From positions 1-40,507 of the forward strand of contig CAYYQW010000030.1 of NCBI GenBank assembly GCA_964472505.1: a DNA stretch of 40,507 bases, given 5' to 3'. Numbering within the stretch: the first letter of the stretch is position 1; each line of letters begins with the position of its first letter. Positions 23,977-33,818 of the stretch are shown here, in pieces. The notes under the pieces are model-generated. The model was not told where the DNA came from. It did not search any database and was given only the letters and a program-made list of their open reading frames with translations. This DNA is from JAYEIA01 sp964472505 (GTDB lineage: Bacteria > Bacteroidota > Bacteroidia > Bacteroidales > JAADGE01). The translations under genes were made by a program, and so were the position numbers.

Positions 23977-26607
23977 TTAATATTGATAGATTAAGCTAAA
24001 ATGAATATTTCTTCGGTTCTGGACAAGCTGTGAAGCTAAATCACCGTTGGCGTAATCCGGTCCCGGCGAAAAATATTCGGTATTTAATATATTGAAAATG
24101 CTAACTTGTACTTTTAATCCTTTTATGGGGCTTGTGTATGTTAGTGCTCCGTTGAATATGATGTAAGGATCGAAGTTTTCCGGATTCGTCGGCACGGTGG
24201 TATTGTATCCGGTTATTCGCTGCCCGCTGTAGTTTGCTCTTAAATTTATGTTTAGAGTATTTTTCCAAAAATAATTGGCGCCAAAATTTATTTGATGATT
24301 GGCAATATCGCTTATTCTAAGCTTTTCATATACATTGCCTAAGCTGTCTGTTTGCGGATTTCCTTCGCTGTCGGTAGGGTTCAGAGCATAAGGTTGTGTA
24401 AAGGTATAGTTGGCATAAGCTGAAAAATCATTTTCAGTGTATGTAAGAAAGGCATTGATGCCGTAAACCTCAGCTTCTCCCACGGCTTGGTTTTGGTTGG
24501 TGGTGTTGCCGTCATCCAATTGTACTTTTACTTCCTGAATAATATTGCTGTAGCGCGAATAATAAAATGAACTGCTGATATTCAGATTTTTATCTAAAAA
24601 ATCTTTGGCAATAACCGCTTCGATATTTTTTACTTTTTCGGGTTGCAGAAAAGGATTGGGCAGCTCTCGTTTTTCTTCGGCAGTTGAATATTTTTCTCGG
24701 TAAGTGGCATCTTTAAATGCTTCGGCGTATATCAGTTTGAACGTGCAGTTTTTTGGGGTATATACCATAGCTGCTCTGGGATTAATACTGTTTCCGTAGC
24801 CTTGGTTTACTCTGACTTTGTTATTATCGAAACGCAAGCCGGCCGTTAGCTTTAGCTTTTCCGTAATTTTTATGCCTGTTTGGGCATAGAAGCCGATATC
24901 GCGTGAAAAAAACTGATTTCCGCCTTCAATATTGGTACCGGCTACTCCTTGTTCTTCGGCGCTGTCGCTTGGATGGCTCAGGTAATCACCTTGTATGGAG
25001 CTGTAACGAACTTCAAAACCGCTGACAATGTCAAAGCGTTTTAGTGGTTGATATACGGCTTTTATTTCTTGTCGGAGCTGGTTGGATTTTTGGAAAAGAT
25101 AAATGTTCATGATTTCCGGCTGCAAGTTTTGCATTAGATGATTAAGATTATAATTACCTAAATAATACCGAGCCGGTGCAAGTGCCAAGTTATTATCTTG
25201 GTGCAGACTGTGAGTTTTAAAACGTGTAAAACTGCTAATATTCAATTGTGAATTGAGGTCGTTGTCATATTTTGCATAAAAAGAGTTATGTATGGGTCGC
25301 CATGCGCCTTTTTGTTCGGGTGTAAGAAATATCAGGTCGGTGTATTGCGATCCGGTTCCTTCGCCCTTACTCCAATAGTTCCATCCCAAAAGGAAATTTT
25401 TGAATTCAGCTTTCACATCTAAGGAATAGCTTTCTGTCATATCTGCAAAAGATACTTTGTCATAAATAGTATTATCCAACTTTATGGCTCGGCGAATCCC
25501 ATCATCGGTGGGTTGTATCAAGCTGCTGTCAGCATTTATTTGATACAGATTATTGGCTTCGGGATAGTTTGCCAAAAAACTCTGAATGGCATCGGCATCA
25601 TTTATACTCAGTACTTGCCGGAAATGTTTTGCATCATTTTCAAAAGTATAGGAAGCATAATCGTGCTGCGGATAATCGGAAAGGTTTTGCTCATCTGAGT
25701 AGAAAATGCGTCCGGTAACCGAAAGGGCTAAATTTCCGCTTTTGTTTCGCGCTGCTGCCGTAGCATCTATAAAACGTGTGTTGTATGATCCGTATCCCAC
25801 ACGGCTGTTTATGCCAAATGTATTATTTTTCTCAATCAATTCATTGGGCGATTTGGTATTAATATTTATTACGCCTAAAAAAGCATTGGAACCGTACATT
25901 GTGGATGCAGGCCCGTAAACGATTTCAATGTTTTTGATATTGCTCAGAGCGTATTGTCTCGAAAGATAAACATTGCTTGACCAAAGGTCATTTTCTTCCA
26001 CTCCGTCAATCAGTAAAAGTGTGCGGTTGGTATTTATGGATCGATATCCGCGTTGGTAGATGTGTGAGTAGAGATTGCCGTTGGAGCGCGAGATGTCAAA
26101 ACCCGGCAGGTCATGCATCAAAGCTTCTATATCCAAATATGCTCTGCGTTCTAATACGTCTTGGCTTATAAGTTTGACCGTAGCCGGAGCTTCAGCCACA
26201 TTTTCTGCTTTTTTAGAAATACCGGTAACGGTAGTCTGCGCTTTCATGGCTTTTATTTCAGTAATAATATTTAGAAATTTTACCGGGTCTTGCGAATGAG
26301 TGGGCTGGTAGTTCGGATTTATTTCCAAAAGCTGTGTGGCATAATAATTGGCTAAACTGTCATTTTGTATTTCAAAGTATATTTTACAAAGTAAAGAAAG
26401 CGCTTCAATTTTCTTTTGCGTATCAAATTCTGCCAGACAAGTATTTAGTATTTTTGCGGCATCATCAAAAACCCCGGTATCGTATTTTTTTCTTGCATCT
26501 TCAATCTCATTCCAACCACAATCAGCAATGTTTTGTGATTGTGCTAAGCCAATGCTTGCAGCAGTAATTGCACCAATGATGAGTATCTTTATGAAGGCTT
26601 TGTTCAT
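23977..26607 (-). CDS. TonB-dependent receptor with N-terminal TPR-like domain
   Basis: 876 residues. After the signal peptide (about 1-24, GLAQSQ) comes a helical TPR-like domain (about 30-115, YDTGVFDDAAKILNTCLAEF) in place of the common carboxypeptidase-regulatory domain. A TonB plug (about 120-260, TVTGISKKAENVAEAPATV, YGPASTMYGSNAFLGVINI) and a 22-strand barrel follow, ending in the aromatic terminus FSLIYQY. Such outer-membrane receptors import scarce ligands or signal across the membrane. No SusD partner or metal-uptake gene is adjacent. It ends 22 bp before the HMGL-like gene and starts 12 bp after the nSTAND gene, suggesting functional coupling. The ligand is unknown. Confidence 0.93.
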   Translation of the reverse strand: MNKAFIKILIIGAITAASIGLAQSQNIADCGWNEIEDARKKYDTGVFDDAAKILNTCLAEFDTQKKIEALSLLCKIYFEIQNDSLANYYATQLLEINPNYQPTHSQDPVKFLNIITEIKAMKAQTTVTGISKKAENVAEAPATVKLISQDVLERRAYLDIEALMHDLPGFDISRSNGNLYSHIYQRGYRSINTNRTLLLIDGVEENDLWSSNVYLSRQYALSNIKNIEIVYGPASTMYGSNAFLGVININTKSPNELIEKNNTFGINSRVGYGSYNTRFIDATAAARNKSGNLALSVTGRIFYSDEQNLSDYPQHDYASYTFENDAKHFRQVLSINDADAIQSFLANYPEANNLYQINADSSLIQPTDDGIRRAIKLDNTIYDKVSFADMTESYSLDVKAEFKNFLLGWNYWSKGEGTGSQYTDLIFLTPEQKGAWRPIHNSFYAKYDNDLNSQLNISSFTRFKTHSLHQDNNLALAPARYYLGNYNLNHLMQNLQPEIMNIYLFQKSNQLRQEIKAVYQPLKRFDIVSGFEVRYSSIQGDYLSHPSDSAEEQGVAGTNIEGGNQFFSRDIGFYAQTGIKITEKLKLTAGLRFDNNKVRVNQGYGNSINPRAAMVYTPKNCTFKLIYAEAFKDATYREKYSTAEEKRELPNPFLQPEKVKNIEAVIAKDFLDKNLNISSSFYYSRYSNIIQEVKVQLDDGNTTNQNQAVGEAEVYGINAFLTYTENDFSAYANYTFTQPYALNPTDSEGNPQTDSLGNVYEKLRISDIANHQINFGANYFWKNTLNINLRANYSGQRITGYNTTVPTNPENFDPYIIFNGALTYTSPIKGLKVQVSIFNILNTEYFSPGPDYANGDLASQLVQNRRNIHFSLIYQY

Positions 26608-26619
26608 GATAAAACTTGC

Positions 26620-29600
26620 TTAATTCGAATCAAATAAATTTCTTAAAAGATTATTTTCTTGCTTAATATCGTCCCCGATAAATCTGTTCCAACGCGCCGG
26701 ACTTAGCTCTCCCTGAACTTTTTCCAGTGTTTTATTTTTTAATTTATTAATATCAATGTCAATGAGCTCAACACTCTTATCTTCGTAAGCTGCCAGTAAT
26801 TGTTTGGTATCTTCTGAAAAATCAAGGGAAAGTACCCATGAATGGTCGTGATTAATAATGGTTTCATAATCGTAATTATCGTAATCCCATATTTTTATGG
26901 TTTTATCATAGCTGCAAGTGTACAACTGTTCTGCTTGTTTATCAAAAATTATTGAATTTATGGCTGAAGCGTGAGCATAGAATTCTTTGCTAATGCTATC
27001 GTTTTTCAGAATCAGTATTTTTCCTTTATCGGTTCCGGCAAAGAGCTCATCGCCTTTGCCCCAAGACAGCGATTGAATGGTATTATCGCCGGTATCTATT
27101 TTTTTTATTCGGCTGATATTGGATGCGGAAAAAATCCAAATGCTGTTGTTTTCTGAAGAAACGGCAATCCGGTTGCCGGCTTCGTTTTTTGCAATAGCGT
27201 TAAGTGCTTTGCCTGCGGAATGAATAACTTTTGGGACGCTTTGTTGAGTGAAATTTTCATTCAGCATCAGGCGCCCGTCATTCCCCACGGTAATGAAAGC
27301 AAGCTCGTTAATGAAAACAATGTCTTTAACGGCTGCATTATGTGTTTTTATGACTAAACCTTCTTTTTCTTTGTTTTGCATTCTGTTTTTTATAATAATG
27401 TTTCCTTTGTCATCACCTACAGCAAGGTATTCGCTGCCGGGGGCGTATGAAATACAAGTGGGAAATCCGATTTTTTGCTTTTCCGAATGCTCAGAAAAGT
27501 CATATAACTCTGTGCGCTCGCCTTTTTTATTGAATATTCTTAAACTGCGATCGTTGGATATGGAAGCAAATTCATTTCCGTCGGGTGCAAAAACGGCTTT
27601 TCTGACGGCTGCCGTATGCCCTTCCGGGCTTCGGATGAGCGTATTGCTTTCAGCTGTGAGTGATAGTGCATTAAAAATATCCGTATCATAATTTCTGTCG
27701 GAATTTTCTTTGAAAAAGTGGAAAGCGTATAGTGCCAATTGATAGGGCAGTTCTTTTTGAGCCGTATTTAATTGTTCGCTTTTTTTGTTTTCTTCATAGA
27801 TTTTAGCCGCTTGAATGGCCAGTGATTTTGAAGCTGACAGCTTTCTTTCTGCAATGGCTCTTTTCTCGGCCGCAATGGCTCTTTTTTGTTCTTTTATGGC
27901 TTCTTTTTCTCTTTCTAAAGCTAAGTCACGAAGTATTTGGGTGGTGGCAAGCAGCTCTTCTACTTTTTTCTTCTCTTCGGTAACCTGTTGTTTTGCCAAA
28001 ATTGCATTGTTCTTTTCACGTGTTGCTATGGCACGTTGAGATACAGCTATTTCTTTTTGTTCTTCGGCCAGTAGTCGGTGTTCTTCGGCAATTTGTTTTT
28101 GTTGGCGGGCTATCAGTTCGTTTGAAACGGCTTGCTGTTTTTGGTTTTCAGCATATTTACTTTCGGTCAAAGCAATTTGTTCGTTTTCTTTGGCTCGCTC
28201 TTCGCTGGCTTCTGCTTTTATTTTTAAGCTAAAAGCTATAATCAGAAACAATATGGATATGAGCGATGCCGCACCCAGAAATATAGCTACAAAGCGTGTT
28301 CTTTTAAGCCGCTGCTTCTGTTTTTCTTCTCTCGCTTTTAATTGTTTTTGGTATTCTTTTCGGCTGTATTCTATAAATTGAATGACACGCTCAAATGCCG
28401 GGTCGTAGCGTTCGGCCCACTCTGCAGTAGGTTCGTTATCTTTAAGCCATTGCATGGCAAATTGCAAGTCCGGGTTAACCAACAGTCCGGCTTTTCCTTC
28501 TTGGTAGAGTTCGGCCGATTTTGACAGTCGCAGATAGGTTTGTGCCGAACTTGTTTCTTCCGAAACCCAGAGCGAAAGCCTTTCCCACAAGCGCATAATA
28601 CTTTCGTGAGCAATATCAATAACCGTATCGGAACTAAGGGTGGTATTGGTGTCAGGCATAAGAAAACTGTTGCCTTCTTCTCTGAATTTTTCACTTACAT
28701 CAATAATATCGGGTTCGGGATAACCGGTTATTTTGGAAATTTCTCTCAGGGTAGCCGGGCGTCGAATTCCTTTTTGATCTTCCCCGAGCTCGGTCAATGC
28801 TTTGAAAATCCGTTCCGTAATTTTTTGACTTTCTTTATCCGGCAGAGAGTTGTAGATTATTTCTGCATGGACTGATAAAGCATTCTTTACCGTTCCTATG
28901 GCTTCGTAGTGCTTTAATTCTAAATCCGCCGACGGGTCGGAATTTAAAATTCGATAATCCCAAGTACGCATCATGGCGTGTTGCAGCACTAACAGATTGT
29001 CTGATTTTTGCCGAATGTCTGTTTTTATTTGTTCGCTAAGTTCCGGCGAAATCTCCACGCCGGCTTTTTGCGCCGGTCCTTTAACGGCTTCAAGTTTTTG
29101 TTCTTCGGTCATTTTGGGTATCAGATAATGCCCGGCATTAATGGCTTCGGACAGGCCCGGAAATTGTGAACATTCCCCCAGAAAATCGGAGCGGAGGGAG
29201 ATAATGAGAAAAACGGATTGTTTTTGTAGCTTTTTTACCGAGTTAAGCAACATAGCGATAAAGTCGGATGCATTTTTATACCCGTCGGGATTTCGTTCAT
29301 CGTTTATGTATCGAAAAATTTCTTCAAACTGATCAATATATATCAGCAGCTTTTTTTTGAAATTAATTTCATCAAGAAAATCACAGAGGCCGGAAGAAGT
29401 GTTTTTAATGCGCCGGAGCGTAGAGCGCATACTGCCGGAATTGCCGTCATTGTAATTTTGAGCCGTTAACATGCGATGTACGGCAACTGCAAAATTTTCG
29501 GAAGGATTGTTTCCGGGTCTCATCAGTGCGTAACTCCACTGCGAGCTGTCGTTGATTATACGAGGAATAAGCCCGGCTTTTATCAAAGATGATTTACCGC

Positions 29601-29757
29601 TCCCCGAAGCTCCCGATATCGCTGCAAAACGAGAAACCTTCAATATCTCAAGGAGTTCGGAAATCTGTTTATCACGGCCAAAAAATAAGTCTCCTTCATT
29701 AATATTGAAACTTCTTAAGCCGGGATAAGGATTTTTATAAGATAATTTGGATTCCAT
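26620..29757 (-). CDS. nSTAND ATPase with membrane helix, coiled coil and WD40 propeller
   Basis: 1045 residues. It starts directly with the nSTAND1 hallmark KNPYPGLRSF and FFGRDKQ. Walker A is GASGSGKSS (49-57), Walker B LLIYIDQFEE (about 140-149), and IISLRSDFLGE a sensor segment. A membrane helix (about 488-510, IFLGAASLISILFLIIAF) is followed by a long charged coiled coil (510-670) and seven WD40-like blades (about 695-1010, e.g. ASISNDRSLRIF, YTCSYDKTIKIWD), one complete propeller. With one membrane pass the propeller would be periplasmic and the ATPase cytoplasmic. There is no N-terminal effector (caspase, nuclease or TIR). STAND proteins oligomerise on ligand sensing (family knowledge). 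Its 12-bp distance to the TPR-TonB receptor suggests a joint envelope function. Confidence 0.92.
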   Translation of the reverse strand: MESKLSYKNPYPGLRSFNINEGDLFFGRDKQISELLEILKVSRFAAISGASGSGKSSLIKAGLIPRIINDSSQWSYALMRPGNNPSENFAVAVHRMLTAQNYNDGNSGSMRSTLRRIKNTSSGLCDFLDEINFKKKLLIYIDQFEEIFRYINDERNPDGYKNASDFIAMLLNSVKKLQKQSVFLIISLRSDFLGECSQFPGLSEAINAGHYLIPKMTEEQKLEAVKGPAQKAGVEISPELSEQIKTDIRQKSDNLLVLQHAMMRTWDYRILNSDPSADLELKHYEAIGTVKNALSVHAEIIYNSLPDKESQKITERIFKALTELGEDQKGIRRPATLREISKITGYPEPDIIDVSEKFREEGNSFLMPDTNTTLSSDTVIDIAHESIMRLWERLSLWVSEETSSAQTYLRLSKSAELYQEGKAGLLVNPDLQFAMQWLKDNEPTAEWAERYDPAFERVIQFIEYSRKEYQKQLKAREEKQKQRLKRTRFVAIFLGAASLISILFLIIAFSLKIKAEASEERAKENEQIALTESKYAENQKQQAVSNELIARQQKQIAEEHRLLAEEQKEIAVSQRAIATREKNNAILAKQQVTEEKKKVEELLATTQILRDLALEREKEAIKEQKRAIAAEKRAIAERKLSASKSLAIQAAKIYEENKKSEQLNTAQKELPYQLALYAFHFFKENSDRNYDTDIFNALSLTAESNTLIRSPEGHTAAVRKAVFAPDGNEFASISNDRSLRIFNKKGERTELYDFSEHSEKQKIGFPTCISYAPGSEYLAVGDDKGNIIIKNRMQNKEKEGLVIKTHNAAVKDIVFINELAFITVGNDGRLMLNENFTQQSVPKVIHSAGKALNAIAKNEAGNRIAVSSENNSIWIFSASNISRIKKIDTGDNTIQSLSWGKGDELFAGTDKGKILILKNDSISKEFYAHASAINSIIFDKQAEQLYTCSYDKTIKIWDYDNYDYETIINHDHSWVLSLDFSEDTKQLLAAYEDKSVELIDIDINKLKNKTLEKVQGELSPARWNRFIGDDIKQENNLLRNLFDSN

Positions 29758-30029
29758 CGGTATTTATTCATTTTCAACTTTGGATAATTTTGTCTTATTG
29801 ACAATAATATGAACATTCAGAACAGAAATAATTCGAACTGTATCTTATTTTAAGAATTTTAGAATACAGTGTATTCAGTAAAGTATGCTTAGAACTTAAA
29901 TAATTCCGGAATCTTATAAAAGCTGAATTTTATCGGATATAGCTTTTCAAAGGTCGAATATAATTAATAATATTTGAAATCTATTTAATTTTTTATGATT
30001 ATCCGTATGCTACCCAAGATTATAATCAA

Positions 30030-30112
30030 CGACTTCGACAATCGGTTATTGAGCTTTTGTCGGAATGCTCAGTCTCTTACGGTATTTTCGGAGACTGAGC
30101 TTGTCGAAGTCG
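30030..30112. repeat. Composite palindrome (GAGCTTGTCGAAGT family)
   Basis: Right side 30092-30112 reads AGACTGAGC then TTGTCGAAGTCG. Its complement is split on the left into CGACTTCGACAA (30030-30041) and GCTCAGTCT (30067-30075), with 25 bases inserted between. The core matches a dispersed repeat I know from many Bacteroidota genomes (established pattern, not searched here). Confidence 0.55.
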
Positions 30113-30167
30113 GCTATAGTTGAGTGTGTGTAAATATCTAATAATCAATAGTTTGAAATAAAAATAG

Positions 30168-30296
30168 GTATCCACTCAAAAAAGCATGGTGAATTTTATT
30201 TGCACGCAAATCCGCTAAGTAATTGTATTAAATACCTTTGCGTCTTAGCGACTTGGCGTGAAATCTTTTTTTAACCATTATTTATTGAGCGGATAC
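30168..30296. repeat. 129-bp imperfect palindrome
   Basis: The outer arms GTATCCACTCAA (30168-30179) and TTGAGCGGATAC (30285-30296) and the inner arms 30198-30219 (ATTTGCACGC, TCCGCTAAG) and 30244-30264 (CTTAGCGAC, GCGTGAAAT) face each other at matching distances. The two halves are 52 and 53 bases long around a 24-base centre. The symmetry suggests a MITE-like or REP-like element; no target duplication was recognised. Confidence 0.55.
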
Positions 30297-30444
30297 AAAA
30301 ATAGGGGTAAATACGGATATTCAATTAATTTTTTACAAAACCGTAAAACATAATTTGACTGCTGTTGCCGGCTTGTTTGGTAAATAAATAAACTTGCACA
30401 GCTGTTTAATTAATATTACTTTCACTTTCGTAAATAACAGAGGT

Positions 30445-33400
30445 ATGCAAAACTTACTTAATATCTACAGGGCTTCAGCCGGCGCCGGAAAGACATTCTT
30501 TTTGACCGAAAGCTTTTTAAAACTCGCATTCAGAGCTCCCGATTACAGCCGCAAAATACTGGCCGTAACTTTCACCAATAAAGCGGCTGAGGAAATGAAA
30601 AGCCGAATTACGGAACAACTCAATCTTCTGACGGAAAAACCCGAAAAAGCCGATCACCTGTCGGCGCTTCAAGCTGCTTTTCCCGAGATGAGCTTGGAAG
30701 ATATTCGTCAAAGAGCCGAAAGCATCCGAGATGAGATTCTTCACAATTACTCATTATTTTCGGTCAGTACCATCGACAGTTTTGTGCAGAAAGTTGTAAG
30801 AGCGTTTACATTTGAAATGAATCTTCGTTCCAATTACAATGTGCAATTGGATACCGATGCCGTAATGTCTGATTTGCGTGAACGCTTATTTGAGAAATTG
30901 AAAGATGATGAACGCCTTTTGGCTTGGCTCATTAAATTTGCCGAATATAAAATTGGGGAAAATAAGAGTTGGAATTACAATAAAGATATTGAAGAATTAA
31001 GTCGCGAAATATTGAAAGAAGACTTTCAAAGCAAAAAGATTGCCGAGCATGAAAGCGAAGATTTGGATGCTTTGCGTAAGCGCTTATCGGAAGTTAAAAA
31101 TGATTTCGAAAAAAAAATGCTTGCAATTTCCGACAAGGCTCTAAAAGCTATCGAAGCCAACGAAACAGACTACAACACTTTAGGACAAAAAGTAAAATAC
31201 ATTGGGGATCATCTGACCAAAAAAATCAAAAAAGGAGAGTACGAACCTACAAAGACAGTGCGCGGAATTGCCGACAATCCGGATGCATGGTCAAATAAAG
31301 GCGCCAATGAGCAAACACTTCAAAAAATTGCCCAATTTCATGCTGCCGCAGGACCGTTAATTAAGGAGGCTGTTGATTTGTATATCAATGACTATCCTAT
31401 ATATGCTTCAGCCAATGAAGTTTTGAAAAATTTTTATTCTTTCGGATTGCTGTCGGATATAGCGGCATTGCTTCCCGAATACCGCAACGATAACAATGAA
31501 TTGCTGATAAGTGATACCACTTTTTTATTGAAAGAACTTATACAGAATAACGATGCCCCTTTTATTTATGAGAAAACCGGTAACCGATATGCGCATATTT
31601 TGATTGATGAATTTCAGGATACTTCCAATTTTCAGTGGGAGAATTTTGAACCTTTAATAAAAAACAGCTTGGCAGCCGGAAATTTCAATTTACTGGTCGG
31701 CGATATTAAGCAATCCATTTACAGTTGGCGCGGGGGCGATTGGACGCTGCTTCTCCACCGCGTAAAAGACCGAATAGGAGCCGAAAATGTATTCGAGAAT
31801 AATTTGCCTTATAATTGGCGCAGCGCAAAAAATATTGTGCGTTTTAATAATATTATTTTTGAACGGCTTCCAAAAATATTGCAAGAGCATTTTAATGCGG
31901 AAGTAAAAAGCAAAGCTTCCGAGGAATTAAACCAAAGTTTTGAATCTGAAGGTATGTTCACTGCCATAGAGGATGCATACCGCCAAAGTGCTCAAAAAAT
32001 ACCCAAAAATCAAAAAAACTTAGGTTTTGCCTACACCGAGTTTGTGCTTAAAGAAAAAGGAGAACTGAAAGCGGATGTGGAACAACGCATCGGCAATAAA
32101 GTCGGACAAATCGTTAATGAACTCCTCAGCAAGGGACACAAAGCCGGTGATATCGGTTTATTGGTGAGAACCGGAGCCGATGCAAAAAAAATCACCGATT
32201 TGTTATACGCCTATCAGAAGGAACATCCGGAATCTAAAACTTTTGATGTTATATCGCAGGCATCGGCAGAGCTTTCCGGCTCGGCTTCGGTAAAGATTAT
32301 TGTCGCTGCCATGAAATACCTTCATGAGCCTAAAGACCAAATTGCAAAAGCAGAGTTGCTTTATGAATACATGCAAATCAGACAAGGCGAAAGCACCAAA
32401 CTTCACCGCATCTTTTCGGATGAGGGTGCCGTTCGAGAATTACTTCCGAAAACATTTAAAGCTGCTGTTTCGGAATTAAACAACATGCAGTTATATGAGC
32501 TTACCGAAAGGCTGATTGATTGTTTTGAGTTACGAACCAATATGGGAGATTTTGAATTTATTCGCAGCTTTCAGGATTTGGTTTTTGATTTTGTAAGTAA
32601 AAAAGGCAATGATTTGCATGAGTTTATTCAATGGTGGGAAGAAAAAGGCAAAGCTGAATCTTTGCAAACATCCGATAAGCACAATGCCGTCAAAATATTA
32701 ACGGTTCACAAATCCAAAGGTTTGGGCATTGATAATCTTATTGTTCCTTTTGCTAATTGGAGCATCAGTCCTCAGAGCAGAACAAACTTCTGGGCTAAAG
32801 ATGACAGTGGTTTTTTTGGCGCATACGAATACCTGCCGCTGAATTATAAATCAGCTTTGGCTGATACGGTTTTTCGCCGCTCGTACCATCGTTATACACT
32901 CCACGGATATACCGAAGCGCTCAATTTACTTTATGTGGCTTTAACACGGGCCAAACTCACGCTTACGATATTTGCACCGGTAAATGCGAATGCGAAATCC
33001 CTCGGGACCGTAGCTGATTTGCTTTTGAAAGCCATAAAAATACCCGCAAACAATGAGGAGTCGGAAAGCGGTAATTTTACCGATACTTTGAGTAATTACA
33101 CAGCATCGGAGCATAAATTTGTGTTGGGCGAAATACCTTATAAAGAAGAAAAAACGGAGTACAGCGCTAAATCTTTCTTCAAAGAATCTTACCCGGGAAA
33201 CGGCGGCAGCCTGAAACCGGAAATTAGTTACCAATCTAAAGATTTTTTCATAGAAAGCATAGAAGCGATTAAAGAAAAAGTGGATTCCGGAAGCCTCATG
33301 CACAGAATTTTTGCCGAAATCAGAACACCCAAAGATGCTAAAGGCGTAGTGGAACAACTTCATACCGAAGGCTACATATCAAAAGAAGAAAAAGGGCATT

Positions 33401-33696
33401 TGTATGAAAAAGTACAACAGATTCTTTCACGGCCCAAAGTAGCCGAATGGTTTCGCGAAGGCCTTGAGGTTATCTCGGAACGCAGTATTATTACCGAGGA
33501 AGGCCTAACGCGCATTCCAGACAGAGTGGTGATAGCCGATAAACGCATTTCGGTAATTGATTTTAAATTCGGAAAAGAGCGGCCCGAACATTTTGAGCAG
33601 ATTAATGAGTACAAAGCTTTGCTTGAAAAAATTTACGGAAGCAAAGTTGTCGGTTATCTGTATTATGCCGAAACCGATCGAGAAGTTGTTGTTTAG
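30445..33696 (+). CDS. AddA/RecB-like UvrD-family helicase with C-terminal nuclease
   Basis: 1083 residues from the ATG at 30445-30447; an earlier in-frame TTG is rejected, and AGAGG precedes the ATG. An SF1A helicase: Walker A ASAGAGKT (10-17), VTFTNKAAEEMKSRI (Ia), LIDEFQDTSNFQW (II, about 388), LLVGDIKQSIYSWRGGD (III), NWRSAKNIV (IV), LTVHKSKGLGIDNLIVPF (V) and LLYVALTRAKLTL (VI). The C-terminus carries a PD-(D/E)XK nuclease: GSLMHRIF, IPDRVVI, VIDFKFG (about 1037) and QINEYKALL. Such enzymes resect double-strand breaks for RecA loading, normally with an AddB-type partner, which is not in this window. Likely cytoplasmic DNA repair. Partner identity and Chi recognition are unknown. Confidence 0.92.
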   Translation: MQNLLNIYRASAGAGKTFFLTESFLKLAFRAPDYSRKILAVTFTNKAAEEMKSRITEQLNLLTEKPEKADHLSALQAAFPEMSLEDIRQRAESIRDEILHNYSLFSVSTIDSFVQKVVRAFTFEMNLRSNYNVQLDTDAVMSDLRERLFEKLKDDERLLAWLIKFAEYKIGENKSWNYNKDIEELSREILKEDFQSKKIAEHESEDLDALRKRLSEVKNDFEKKMLAISDKALKAIEANETDYNTLGQKVKYIGDHLTKKIKKGEYEPTKTVRGIADNPDAWSNKGANEQTLQKIAQFHAAAGPLIKEAVDLYINDYPIYASANEVLKNFYSFGLLSDIAALLPEYRNDNNELLISDTTFLLKELIQNNDAPFIYEKTGNRYAHILIDEFQDTSNFQWENFEPLIKNSLAAGNFNLLVGDIKQSIYSWRGGDWTLLLHRVKDRIGAENVFENNLPYNWRSAKNIVRFNNIIFERLPKILQEHFNAEVKSKASEELNQSFESEGMFTAIEDAYRQSAQKIPKNQKNLGFAYTEFVLKEKGELKADVEQRIGNKVGQIVNELLSKGHKAGDIGLLVRTGADAKKITDLLYAYQKEHPESKTFDVISQASAELSGSASVKIIVAAMKYLHEPKDQIAKAELLYEYMQIRQGESTKLHRIFSDEGAVRELLPKTFKAAVSELNNMQLYELTERLIDCFELRTNMGDFEFIRSFQDLVFDFVSKKGNDLHEFIQWWEEKGKAESLQTSDKHNAVKILTVHKSKGLGIDNLIVPFANWSISPQSRTNFWAKDDSGFFGAYEYLPLNYKSALADTVFRRSYHRYTLHGYTEALNLLYVALTRAKLTLTIFAPVNANAKSLGTVADLLLKAIKIPANNEESESGNFTDTLSNYTASEHKFVLGEIPYKEEKTEYSAKSFFKESYPGNGGSLKPEISYQSKDFFIESIEAIKEKVDSGSLMHRIFAEIRTPKDAKGVVEQLHTEGYISKEEKGHLYEKVQQILSRPKVAEWFREGLEVISERSIITEEGLTRIPDRVVIADKRISVIDFKFGKERPEHFEQINEYKALLEKIYGSKVVGYLYYAETDREVVV

Positions 33697-33818
33697 ATAC
33701 AAAATCTTTATGTAGGCTTTCTAAGTTAATTATTGATAATTAGCAACAAAAGAGATTTTCGTTCTGTGATTTTTTTTGTATATTTACAAAAAAAAGAAAA
33801 CTAAACCTTAGCTTGACG

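Larger units (their letters stand above)
29758..30444. other. Non-coding divergent intergenic region
   Basis: 687 bases between the divergent nSTAND and AddA-like genes. No gene was found. It contains the two palindromic structures listed separately (30030-30112 and 30168-30296); the remaining AT-rich sequence shows no clear -33/-7 pair on either strand, although both genes must be transcribed from here. Confidence 0.55.

Noticed and set aside
30394..30444. Longer start of the helicase at TTG
   Set aside because: The extra 17 residues are not like the family, which begins just before the Walker A motif; ATG at 30445 has AGAGG upstream.
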